From: Balamuthia mandrillaris
Taxonomy: Eukaryota; Discosea; Longamoebia; Balamuthiidae
Direction of reading: 5' to 3'
NCBI GenBank assembly: GCA_031835245.1
Contig: JAVKOQ010000029.1
Location: 264,257 to 328,256 of the forward strand
DNA length: 64,000 nucleotides
Below are positions 55,285 through 64,000 of the stretch, piece by piece. Every line of letters starts with the position of its first letter. Within the stretch, counting starts at the first letter, position 1. Position numbers and translations under genes: made by a program. Under the pieces are notes generated by a model that saw only the letters and a list, made by a program, of their open reading frames with translations, searched no databases and was not told the DNA's origin.

Positions 55285-55638
55285 CTCTTTAAATTTTTTT
55301 TTTAAAAAAAGAAAAAGAGAGAAAGATGCTATGGCATGAGTTGCACAGAACGACTGTGTTTTTTTGAACGGAGAATGGAGAGAAAGAGAGAGGACGAAGA
55401 GCTGGCCCGGCCCTCAAGGCACGTTCTCTCCTCTGTGCTCTTCTTCGAAGTTCTTTCATTTTTTCCTCGAAATCAATAATTATCGCCCAAAATTTTCAAT
55501 AAATATCGACACCAATCGACTCATTTATGTTGTCGACAAAAGTATTTTGCCGACAGTATTTTGTCGACATTTGAATGTCGACAAAATACTGAATATCATG
55601 TCGACACGAATCTAGAGGAGAAGACCGAGAAGAAGAAG
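55285..55638. promoter_or_regulatory. Divergent promoter, ATP23 / PTPA, with TGTCGACA cluster
   Basis: Four perfect TGTCGACA palindromes (55531-55538, 55562-55569, 55576-55583, 55599-55606) plus TGCCGACA near 55549 lie within 80 bp, ending 33 bp before the PTPA ATG. The middle two form a 17-bp perfect inverted repeat (CAGTATTTTGTCGACAT, spacer TTGA, 55554-55591). This looks like a multi-site operator for a dimeric factor. Confidence 0.65.
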
Positions 55639-57294
55639 ATGGAGCCGACACGATTCCCCACGAGAGGAGGGGCTCCGCCGCCCACCAACTCCACGGCCAC
55701 TTTCTTTCCTGATGTCATGACGCGAGCACCTTTCGCACGTCGTCCCGTCGCCCCGCAAAGCTCCATTTCACCGCATAGCTCCGTCGCGCTGACCTCTTCA
55801 TCGTCGCAACAGCAACAACAAAGCAACAAGGAAGGTTTTGTGGTGCCACAAAAGAACATAAAGACGCCGATGGACCTCAACCGCTTCCTCGTGAGCGACA
55901 CCTACAAAGTGCTGTTGACCTGGATCGAGGCCCTCAACAACTCTGTCAAACGCAAGGCCAACACCGTCGACTGCACTGTTTCTCCTGTAGGAGCTGCTCT
56001 TCTCCTCTTCTGCTGCTTCTTCTCTTCGTTCTCTCTTCTTACCCTTGTTTTTTTTTAACTACAAAACACAAGACGGTCTCAGGAATGGCCTCTTTGGTGA
56101 AGAAGCTGAGCCAAATGGTGGACGAGGTGCCTCCAGAGGAGGGCAGCATGCGTTTTGGCAACAAGGCGTTCCGCACTTGGCACCAGCAACTCGTTGAGGT
56201 TCTCTCTTCTTTGCTTTTCTCGTTCTCTTCTCTCTCTTCTCTCTCTTCTCTCTCTTCTCTCTCTTCTCTCTCTTCTCTCTCTTCTCTCTCTTCTCTCTCT
56301 TCTCTCTCTTCTCTCTCTTCTCTCTCTTCTCTCTCTTCTCTCTCTTCTCTCTCTTCTCTCTCTTCTCTCTCTTCTCTCTCTTCTCTCTTCTCTCTTCTCT
56401 CTTCTCTCTTCTCTCTTCTCTCTTCTCTCTCTTCTCTCTTCTCTCTCTTCTCTCTTCTCTCTTCTCTCTTCTTTCTCTTCTCACTCTGTTTTGCGTCTTG
56501 TTCTGTGTGTTATCGTAACACCAATAAATAGAGAGTGGAAGACCTCCACAAGGAAGTACTTCCAGAGAGCCTTCATCCGGCCATTATAGAGCTGTCCGCC
56601 TACCTGCTGGACAGCTTTGGCAATTCCACGAGGATAGACTACGGCACCGGCCACGAGCTTCACTTTGTGCTTTGGATGTATTGCTTTTATGCTCTGGGGC
56701 TTGTTAAACAGGAGGACATGACGGCCCTCGTCACAAGGGTCTTTTCGGAGTATCTCTCGCTTGTGAGGAAGATACAAACAACCTACGGGCAGGAACCGGC
56801 TGGCTCTAGAGGCGTTTGGTGCTTGGATGACCATCAATTTGTACCATTCATTTGGGGTGCTGCTCAGCTCATCGGTAAATATGCTTCAGTTTTTCACTAG
56901 TTGTTCTTCTGCTTCTGCTTCTGCTTCTGCTAACCTTATGGCATTTCCTCATTAGACAACGATAGCATCAAACCAGACGCTATAATGAACCAACAATTGG
57001 TAGAGAGAGAAGGCGACAACTACCTCTACCTGGGATGCATTCGACACATCAACCGGGTCAAGTCTGGTCCTTTCTTTGAACACTCCCCCGATCTCTATAA
57101 CATCAGGTCTTGTTCTTTCACTTTTCCCGTTAGCCTTATGCTAAATGCCTTTTTTTTTTATTTTGTAATGCAGTGGCGCATCGTCTTGGTTGAAGATAAA
57201 CAAAGGGATGATCCGCAAGTACATAGACGATGTTCTCAAAAAGTTTCCTGTCATGCAACACCTTCTCTTTGGTTCCCTCTTTCGCTTTGAATGA
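55639..57294 (+). CDS. PTPA: PP2A phosphatase activator (PTPA)
   Basis: A chaperone-like activator of protein phosphatase 2A with peptidyl-prolyl isomerase activity in the family. Five exons, about 360 residues. A disordered, Ser/Gln-rich N-terminus is followed by [55 protein letters not shown] then [30 protein letters not shown] then PDLYNISG, and [16 protein letters not shown] at the end. These are the conserved ATP/PP2A-contact segments in their usual order. The stop TGA is at 57292-57294. Intron 2 is filled by a 9-bp pyrimidine minisatellite. Confidence 0.95.
56218..56480 (+). repeat. 9-bp minisatellite TTCTCTCTC in PTPA intron
   Basis: About 260 bp of TTCTCTCTC units, becoming shorter TTCTC-type units at the 3' end, lie in the intron before the acceptor near 56531. 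Confidence 0.95.
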
Positions 57295-57577
57295 ATGTGC
57301 TTATTGTTTAATTTTAAAAAAACTTGGTGTGCGTCTGAGTCGTCGCACTCCTTTTCCTTTCCTCTGCTCGGCCTTCCTTGGCACTGGAAGTTTGTTGGAT
57401 GAATGCGGTTGCGCCACCTTTGCAACCAACCGCGGTTGAGAAACACGAGCAAAAGAGGGAGTGGACGAGAAAGGAGGTATCCATTTATAACGGACATTTT
57501 TAATAATATACAAGATAAAAGGATATATAGGATAGTATAACAAAGAATAACACAAAGCGAAAGAGAAAGAGAAGCAC

Positions 57578-58729
57578 ATGATGGACACGACCCACAACGA
57601 CGAGCGGGAGATCGCCTCTGGTGCGCCCTCCGACCGAGATAAGGAACCAGCACTCCGGGATCAAAAGCGCAGGCATCGTGGAGGCTGCGAAGAGGAGGAC
57701 GAAGAAGAAGCCGAGGCAGAACACCCCGCACAACCCGCTCCGAAGAAACAGCGAGCACGGAAAGAAAGAAAGAAGGACGGGTCCGCTGGAGACGCGGCAG
57801 GTGGTTGGTCGTGGGAAGACTTGCCGCAAGAACTGCTGTGCTCCATTCTGGATGCAGTGGACCGGCCGTTTGCGGGCATCGCTGCCAGGACCTGCAGCGC
57901 TTGGTACTCCTGCACCGCAGCCCACCGTCGCCACCGTCTGTCCATACAAGCAGTGTGCGGCTCTATCCCGCTGCTCAAATGGGCGGTGGAGGAGAACGGC
58001 TGCCCGCTGAACGCGGAGGTGGCTGCCGTCCTGGCCAAGCAGGGCAAGCTGGAGGTGCTGCAATGGGCTCGAGAGGAGAAGGGCTGCCCTTGGGATGCCT
58101 TTACCTGCTGCCACGCTGCTGGAGGCGGGCACATCGAGGTGCTGAAGTGGGCGAGAGCAAACGGGTGCCCTTGGGACGAGAGGACTTGCAGCTACGCCGC
58201 GAACCACGGCCATTTGGAGCTGCTGCGATGGGCTCACGAGGAGATGGGCTGTCCCTGCGACGAGTACACTTGCTTCGCTGCGGCCGAGAACGGCCACCTG
58301 GAGGTGATGAAATGGGCAGTAGCGCATGGGTGCGCTTGGTGGGAGCTGACCTGCGCGCTGGCCGCCAAGCGCGGGCATTTGGAAGTGCTGCGATGGCTGC
58401 GGGAGAACGGCTGTCCTTGGGATGAGCAGACCTGCGCCTACGCCGCCAGGAACGGGCACCTGGCGGTCTTGAAGTGGGCGAGAGAGCGCGGATGCCCCTG
58501 GGACAAAACGACTTGCAGCAATGCCGCTGGGGGCGGCCACTTGGAGGTGCTGCAATGGGCCAGGGAGAACGGCTGTCCGTGGGACCAAGATACGTGTTCC
58601 GCTGCTGCGTTGCATGGGCGTTTGGAGGTGCTGCAATGGGCCAGAGAGCACGGGTGTCCATGGGGCGAGCAGGCACGTACCTGGGCGGTAAGGCAAGGCT
58701 ATACAGGCGATCTCACACCAAGCGGCTAA
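57578..58729 (+). CDS. F-box / ankyrin-type repeat protein (GCPWD family)
   Basis: A single intronless frame of 383 residues. A charged, nuclear-signal-like N-terminus (KKQRARKERKK) is followed by an F-box (WSWEDLPQELLCSILDAVDR). About nine repeats of 26-27 residues follow, of the form GHLEVLKWARExGCPWDexT with TCxxAAxxG. This degenerate ankyrin subtype is common in amoebae and other protists and in large DNA viruses that infect them. It is GC-rich and lacks introns, unlike its neighbours. A substrate-binding F-box adaptor is the likeliest role. It converges on uS15m, with 97 bp between stops. Confidence 0.9.
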   Translation: MMDTTHNDEREIASGAPSDRDKEPALRDQKRRHRGGCEEEDEEEAEAEHPAQPAPKKQRARKERKKDGSAGDAAGGWSWEDLPQELLCSILDAVDRPFAGIAARTCSAWYSCTAAHRRHRLSIQAVCGSIPLLKWAVEENGCPLNAEVAAVLAKQGKLEVLQWAREEKGCPWDAFTCCHAAGGGHIEVLKWARANGCPWDERTCSYAANHGHLELLRWAHEEMGCPCDEYTCFAAAENGHLEVMKWAVAHGCAWWELTCALAAKRGHLEVLRWLRENGCPWDEQTCAYAARNGHLAVLKWARERGCPWDKTTCSNAAGGGHLEVLQWARENGCPWDQDTCSAAALHGRLEVLQWAREHGCPWGEQARTWAVRQGYTGDLTPSG

Positions 58730-58826
58730 GAGCTGGGAAAACAGAGGAAGCACCACAACGAAAAAAAGGATCGAAACCCAACAAACAAAATAAAAGGAGA
58801 AAGAAGAGCTCACTTCAGTTTACTGA

Positions 58827-61800
58827 TTAGTAGGCTCTGTGTCTGAGCATGATGGTGTCACGCAAGTTGTAATGCTTGAGAACGCGGTAATAAGCGGGCA
58901 CGTTGTTCTTCTTGAGATGCTTCAAGAGGGCTCTGCGCCTGTCGACGAGACCTTGCAGCGCCCTCTTCAGGTTTTGATCCTTGTGATTCTTCTTCAGAGC
59001 TTCTCCCATGTAGTTGATCTTTTCTGTTAGTACCGCCACTATTTTCCCGTCGTGTGTTGTTGTGTGTTAGTTTTCTATAGAAACAATAAAACAACTCAAA
59101 CCAAAAGCATGAGGTTAAGTCACCTTGAACTTCAGAGGATCCAGTATCGTTCTCGGTTCTTCTAAAGGTCTGAACGGCTCTCTTGACGCGGTATGCTGTT
59201 TTCTCACGGTCGGTGGCGTACCTGAAGCTCAGCAGCTCCCTCACCTTGGGAGAGGCGCCGATCTCCTCCAGCTCCTCCTCCGTCACCCCAAAGCGATAGG
59301 CGTTGACCAAGTCTGGTGCTATCGATGGCTTGGCCCCTATTCGATGGTTACAACAATAACAATAAGAAAAACTAACGAAAATACAAAATACACTTTCCAC
59401 AAAGAAAAACTAAACATACCATCAAGAAAGGCTTGATCTTTTACGGCCTGCATCCTTTTGAGGTTATGGAACACGGTCTCCTTCTGGCTCTGTGTGAGAA
59501 GCGGCAGCTGGTCGAGGAACTGCCATCGCTGGTTGGGTGGCACGCTCATCACCTGGTCGTAGAGTGTGTTGATGTAATGGTCCGCTTCCAAAGCCTTGTC
59601 AATGTAGTCCATATCGACTCCAGTTCCCATAGCCTCTTCCTCTTTGAATTGTTCCAGCATTTCATTAAAATGTTGTTTTTCTTCTTCGCTGCTGAATTCA
59701 TGATGCTCTTCTCCCTCTTCTTCTGTTTCTTCTACTTCTACTTCTGCTTCTGCTTCTGCTTCGTCTTCTCCTTCTCCTTTTGGTTGAATTCTTTCTCGCA
59801 CCAGCTTGACCAGAGCTTCTTCTCTTCGTTGGGCAGCTATTTCGGCCGGTATTTCTTCAGCTTCAAGTTGTGGCGGGAGCAGTTCTTGTTGTTCTTTCAC
59901 CCATTGTTCTCCAATTTCCAACAAGGACTCGAGTGCTTCTGTGAGATTAGGGGGCAGACCTACGGGCTCCTCCAAAATGCTCTTCTCCAGCTCCGCAAAC
60001 TCGCTCTCCTTCTCTTCGTCCGTCTTTGGTTCATATAGTGGTTCGTGTAGCTGGGATTGGAGTCGCTCTATAAAGGCCTCTTTGGCTGTCCTTCGTTCTG
60101 GGGTGATTGAGCCGGCTTTGAGTTCGGCCTGGAGCTTTTGGATCCAACTCTCCAAGATCTGTTGTCGTTGTTGTTCTGCCTGCTTCCTTCTCTGCTCTTC
60201 CTTCTCCCATTTCACCTGAAACTGTTCTCGCGTCTGTTCTACCTTTAATTTCAGCCTAGTGGCGCGAGCATCTGGATCCTCCTCTTCACACATTTGCTTA
60301 ATTGCTTCCCTTGCCTGAGCCAAAGAGTTGGCGAAATCTTGTTTCACAAGGTTAAGGCAAGCCTGTTCCTTTTGCAAAAACTCCATTAACTGGCTATCAA
60401 GGGAGTCTTTGGAAGTGAAGGTGCGGTATTCCATCTCCTTCAACTCCTCCAACACTCGCAGCTGTTCCTCAGTGAGCTGTCGCTTGCTTTTCGCGAGTTC
60501 GATGGCTCGATCCACACTCATCTCCTTCATAGCGTCCCAATTCACCTCTTTAGCCAAGTTAACCAGCTCATCTACTTGTTGTTTGAGTTGTTGAGCCCTC
60601 TCTTTCAGCTCGACCTTTTGTTTTGCTTCGTCAATTATTGGGTGGTTGTCGTTTTGCAAAAGTTGCGCCGCGTCTTCTGCGCTTTGCAATTCTTGTCCTA
60701 TGGCACGATTGACAACATCGAAGCGTTGCAAGAACTGCTTGGCGGCAGCCCAATCCTCCGGATTCTTCACTTGAGAGGACCAAAGCTCATCCCAACTCAA
60801 ACCAGCGGCTTCCAGTTTCTTCAGCAGCTCATCCCATTCGTTAACCCAGCGAGAGGCTTCGTCGGCTTTCTGTTGAGCGGAAAGAAAGGTGCCGGCAAAG
60901 TCAACACCAGAAGAAGCGGCAGAGATGTTGAACCAAGTGGCTAGCTTCTCAATGGAGGGGAGTTGGGCTTGTTCTTCGAGGACTTCCTGAAGTTCAGGGA
61001 TCATTATGGGGCGGTTAAGGATTCGGGATACATTCTCATAACGTTCGCTTTGTTGTAGTTGCTGCAGTCTTTGGGTTGTAGCTTCGTTACGTTTTCTCTC
61101 CTCCTCTGTTTGCAGTATCTCTCTAATGTCGGTTGTAATACGAATGGCCTTCCAGTCTTTTTAGTCATTCGTGTTAAAAATATTAGCCACAAAGAACAGG
61201 AAGGCGAAGAAGAGGAAGAAAGGCACAAATCAACAGAGAAATGAGAGCAAGAAGAACAAACACTACGTACAATGATCCGTCCAAAAGGGTTGACGCTCCC
61301 ATTGGCCGCGTTCATTGTAAAAGCCACGCGGAGTCTTGATGCTCTTGATCCACTGCTTCACGGTGGCCGGATAGAGGTTAAAGTACTTGAGATCGCCGAG
61401 CGTGGTGCGTCCCTCGTAGGGAGAGGGGATGTTAGCGGCCAGCTCGGCTTCTTGCGTTCGTGTGAGCTCCGCTCCCTTGCTCTTCTTTTTTACAAAGGCA
61501 GAGGAGAACGGGAAAGCGGAAGCGGAAGCAGAAGGGGCGAAAGAGGGAGCAGAAGCGGCAGAAGAAGCGGAAGCAGACGAGGAGGAATCCTTGAAAGGAG
61601 AGGATGGAAAGAACTTGGAGAAGGCTTTCTCCAGTTCCTCTGTATTTTTTTTTTTGTGTTTGATTTGGTGAAAGAGGTAAGATGATTTTGAATCGAGTTG
61701 AGAGAGAGAGCAAACCTTTTGTGTTGGGAACGGTTTTTAAATCTTGGAACAGGCTGGTGAGGTGTTTAAGATGGACCTCTTCGTCCTCTTTGCTCGGCCC

Positions 61801-62040
61801 ATCGCTCGCAAAGGTCGCGCGAGAGCCGAACGCAAATGCCGAGCGTGAACGGCCTCGAAGCCCGCTGAGAGAGGTGGAGGAAGCAGCAGCTAAAGCGGAG
61901 CGAGCCTCAAAAAAGGAGGCAGAGCGGGCATCGGCTGACAGCAATCTTCGCGGAGCGGACTCCGAGAGCGACAACACCGCTTTGGGGGCTCTGTTGAGGG
62001 CGCCCCTCCTCCCCGAACTCGCAGCAGCGACGCGCAACAT
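58827..62040 (-). CDS. Mitochondrial ribosomal protein uS15m with a very long N-terminal extension
   Basis: Five exons (62040-61716, 61639-61271, 61156-59420, 59336-59124, 59038-58827) join at phase 1 throughout, giving 951 residues. It starts with a mitochondrial-type presequence (MLRVAAASSGRRGALNRAPK). The last about 90 residues form a uS15 domain: RRTENDTGSSEVQ joined to VAVLTEKINYMGEALKKNHK, then LVDRRRALLKHLKKNNVPAY, then YRVLKHYNLRD. Between lie a Ser/Ala stretch, a conserved-looking patch (YEGRTTLGDLKYFNLYPATV, QWIKSIKTPRGFYNERGQWE) and about 500 residues of charged helix (for example KQKVELKERAQQLKQQVDEL). Mitochondrial uS15 is normally about 150-300 residues, so the extension is exceptional. 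The protein probably sits in the small mitoribosomal subunit, with the extension as a lineage-specific part. Confidence 0.85.
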
Positions 62041-62250
62041 GTTCGCGGCTTCTCTTCTCTTCTCTCTTCTCTTTCTTTCTTTCTGCTACGCTTTTTTTTT
62101 TGCTGTTTGATTTGTGTGTGGTGTCGACAAATAATGCGTGGTGGAAGGGAAGATAAATGAACGCAGGCCCTGCTCCCTAGTCAAGCGTCCAAGTTCTTGT
62201 TGGCGGGTCGCCCATAAGGTGGACATGCTCTTGGCCATCGACTGCGAGAG

Positions 62251-62296
<46 letters not shown>

Positions 62297-62404
62297 AGGT
62301 AAAGTAGCTGCCTTGTTGCTGTTCGAGGAGGCCTGTGCTTGTGAACCCTTCGTTCTACCTAACTGGGTGATGACGCTCCGCCCGCCACTGCTTTGCCCCA
62401 GCAC
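62041..62404. other. Spacer upstream of uS15m with TGTCGACA, (GA)n and a possible extra exon
   Basis: TGTCGACA lies at 62122-62129, 82 bp upstream of the uS15m ATG. A (GA)n run (about 62252-62293) directly precedes, on the minus strand, CGCAG and an open stretch (62241 down to about 62177). This is the usual look of an acceptor in this genome, so a further 3' exon of the phosphatase gene or an alternative transcript is possible. Confidence 0.5.
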
Positions 62405-63272
62405 TCAGGAAAGGTTCGGTCGTGCGGTGCTAGCTGCAAACATAACCACGCTGTGTGCTTGGCGAGAGGTGATGGACCCAGGCCTGCGATGACCCATACG
62501 TATGTGGGTGAGCTTCACGCAACGACCTCTGAACAAACAAACAAACAAACAAACAAACAGACAAACGCACCGCTTTTCCCTGACGAAACGGATGGCTTCC
62601 TCCGCGGACATGCCCTCCTCTCGCACCAAGTAGCACGCCAACATGGTCCCCGTTCGTCCTATGCCTTTGTGACAGTGAGCCACCACCGCCTGGCCCCTGC
62701 TGACATAGTCCCTGGCCGTTCTCACAAACAGCTCCATCTGCTCCATCGTCGGCACTCCATAGTCTTTTTTTTTAAACAAGATGAAAAAAGAATGAGAAGA
62801 AGAGGTTACCCAAAGGAAGTTGCTTCAGATGAAGAACGAACCTGGAACCGGAATATGCAGAACCGTAGGAAGAACACCCTGCTCTTTCTCTTCTTCATCT
62901 TCTTCTTCTCCCAAAGATGAGGTGGGCGCCAGGACCAAGGGCTCCTCCGTCAGGGTGACCACCAGCCCCACCCCGTGGCGTTGCCGCAGCGCCGCCAGCA
63001 GCCTCCCCGTGGAGGGCCATCGGGGGAAAGCCATCCCCGCCAACCTCCCCTCCACCACCCACCCAAAGTTGTGGGGATGGGGGGGGATCCTTCAGATCCT
63101 TCAGTTCGCTGCTGCTACTCTTTTGTCTGGCGGCGGCAGGCAGCGAGAGGGGAAGAAGAGGGGTGGAGGAGAGCAGGCAAGGGAAAGGGAAAGGGAAAGG
63201 GGAAGAGGGGGCGGGCAATGAGGTGAAGGAGGAGGGGAGGCGTTTCACGAGGCAATGGGAGCGTCTGGACAT
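62405..63272 (-). CDS. DUSP23-like atypical dual-specificity phosphatase
   Basis: A small protein-tyrosine-phosphatase-fold enzyme resembling DUSP23/VHZ. Recognised parts: HNFGWVVEGRLAGMAFPRWP (near 63065-63010), VVTLTEEPLVLAPTS, LHIPVPGDYGVPTMEQMELF, the active-site loop AHCHKGIGRTGTMLACYLVR, SAEEAIRFVREKR and, across a phase-2 intron containing (AAAC)n on the plus strand, RPGSITSRQAHSVV. The stop at 62405 adds a few extra residues. The 5' end is unclear. The long frame beginning at ATG 63272 is one base out of register with NFGWVVEG at a run of eight C (near 63087-63094), so there is either a homopolymer error or a short unplaced first exon. Confidence 0.8.
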
Positions 63273-63373
63273 GTTTTGCTTCTTCTGCTGGAAGAGAGAA
63301 AGGAAAGAAATGATGAAAGGAAAGGTTTTATGGATGGCTATCTACAAGTTGGTTTCGCGAAGGGAAAGGTTCA

Positions 63374-63817
63374 TCACGCATCCCTGTGCTTGTTCTGCTC
63401 CTCCATGACCTTACGAAAGGCGTAGAGGCTGGCCTCCACCGACTCCATCAGCACCTGCAGACCGTCCACCTTCTCCCCCAGCTCGCTCATGCGCTTCTCC
63501 ACGCGGGCCTCCAGCGCATCCATCCTCCGGTCAAAGATCTTGTCAAAGATCTCCCAGCGCCGGTCGTAGCTCTCCTCGAAGAGGTCCAACCGCTTGCCCA
63601 CGCCCTCCTCCACCATCTCCCACCGCGAGTCGGCGCGGCTCTCGGCGCTCTCGGCCCGCATGTCCTGGCTTTCCTCAAAGTCGTCAAAGCGCCGCTCGAA
63701 GCGCTCCTCCAGGTCGTCCATGCGCTTCTCCAACCGCTCCTCCATGGCCTCGCAACGCACGAGGCAGCGGTCGGCCTCGCTCAGCAGGCTTTCGACTGGT
63801 AACGCTGGCGAGCCCAT
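63374..63817 (-). CDS. Coiled-coil protein of unknown function
   Basis: An intronless frame of 147 codons from ATG 63817, almost entirely charged helix. It has repeated blocks such as ERLEKRMDDLEERFERRFDD, SRWEMVEEGVGKRLDLFEES, RRWEIFDKIFDRRMDALEAR and VEKRMSELGEKVDGLQVLME. The roughly 11-15-residue periodicity with F/M/L at core positions predicts a long coiled coil or helical bundle. No family is named. The frame is open about 120 bp further upstream without an ATG; a GTG-initiated reading would add a hydrophobic stretch, so an upstream exon is possible. Confidence 0.65.
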   Translation of the reverse strand: MGSPALPVESLLSEADRCLVRCEAMEERLEKRMDDLEERFERRFDDFEESQDMRAESAESRADSRWEMVEEGVGKRLDLFEESYDRRWEIFDKIFDRRMDALEARVEKRMSELGEKVDGLQVLMESVEASLYAFRKVMEEQNKHRDA

Positions 63818-64000
63818 CCCCCCTATGCGCTCCTCCCTTCCCTTGCTCTCACTGTGTGTTTTTTTTTTGCTTGCTCCCACACAGGACAACAAGTGCACAA
63901 AAACAACAACCAAAGTGCTCAATATTTGCTCAGTGCGCACAACGATGTCGGCAAAAAATTAAGCACATTATGCTGAAAAAAAAATTACTTTGCTTGGCAT
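63818..64000. other. Right edge, no gene recognised
   Basis: 183 bp upstream of the coiled-coil gene. No motif beyond a near-match TGTCGGCA at 63945-63952 was seen. Confidence 0.5.

Noticed and set aside
56059-56589. SLSSLSS / REKREK open frames
   Set aside because: Translations of the 9-bp minisatellite in the PTPA intron.
55639-57294. First thought of as an indoleamine-dioxygenase-type gene
   Set aside because: The motifs [14 protein letters not shown], [10 protein letters not shown] and [14 protein letters not shown] are diagnostic of PTPA instead.
62536-62565. AAAC repeats as possible telomere-like sequence
   Set aside because: Only about six units inside an intron of the phosphatase gene; an ordinary microsatellite.

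Overview
This 64 kb window is nuclear DNA from an intron-rich, gene-dense unicellular eukaryote. The gene set points to Amorphea, most likely an amoebozoan. It includes a myosin II heavy chain, an autoinhibited diaphanous-type formin, a CRIB-LRR protein, a two-pore channel, CLN5, FAM241, a SIRT6/7-type sirtuin, ATP23, PTPA, Nup43 and many F-box proteins. The species itself cannot be named from sequence alone. About 23 protein genes and one tRNA are readable. Introns are mostly 60-150 nt, but some are swollen to 300-660 nt by simple repeats. Spacing is tight, and several gene pairs share divergent promoters of 68-480 bp. No transposon, CRISPR array, virus-like element or organellar DNA was recognised.

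Layout. 0-9 kb: the 5' part of the BCKDH E1-alpha gene (-), an F-box/WD40 gene (+) and a long LRR gene (+). 9-18 kb: formin (+), a FAM241-family membrane protein (-) and a CRIB-LRR gene (+). 18-23 kb: a Ca2+-regulated mitochondrial ATP-Mg/Pi carrier (-) and CLN5 (+). 23-29 kb: myosin II (-), a quiet stretch and tRNA-Arg (-). 29-33 kb: a secreted Cys-rich protein (+), a tiny disordered protein (-) and a beta-helix/GCC-repeat receptor-like protein (-). 33-43 kb: a two-pore channel (+), a kinesin-U-box-F-box gene (-), Nup43 (+) and a small secreted Cys-rich protein (+). 43-50 kb: a sirtuin (+), a CDP-alcohol phosphotransferase (-) and an APMAP/strictosidine-synthase-like gene (-). 50-64 kb: MORN-F-box-MORN (+), ATP23 (-), PTPA (+), F-box/ankyrin (+), a 951-residue mitochondrial uS15 protein (-), a DUSP23-like phosphatase (-) and a coiled-coil protein (-).

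Four observations stand out. (1) One minus-strand gene joins a kinesin motor, a U-box E3 domain and an F-box in a single reading frame with consistent splice phases. (2) Two introns, in the kinesin and in CLN5, are textbook U12-type AT-AC introns, so the organism should have a minor spliceosome. (3) The palindrome TGTCGACA occurs nine times, only in gene-start regions, and sits next to CRE-like and X-box motifs in some of them. (4) Intronic microsatellites are pyrimidine-rich on the coding strand whichever way the gene points, as if polypyrimidine tracts had expanded.

Themes shared by the genes are ubiquitin ligase adaptors (F-box joined to WD40, MORN, ankyrin or kinesin/U-box), Rho-family and actomyosin machinery (formin, CRIB-LRR, myosin II), endolysosomal function (TPC, CLN5) and mitochondria (BCKDH, SCaMC, ATP23, uS15m).
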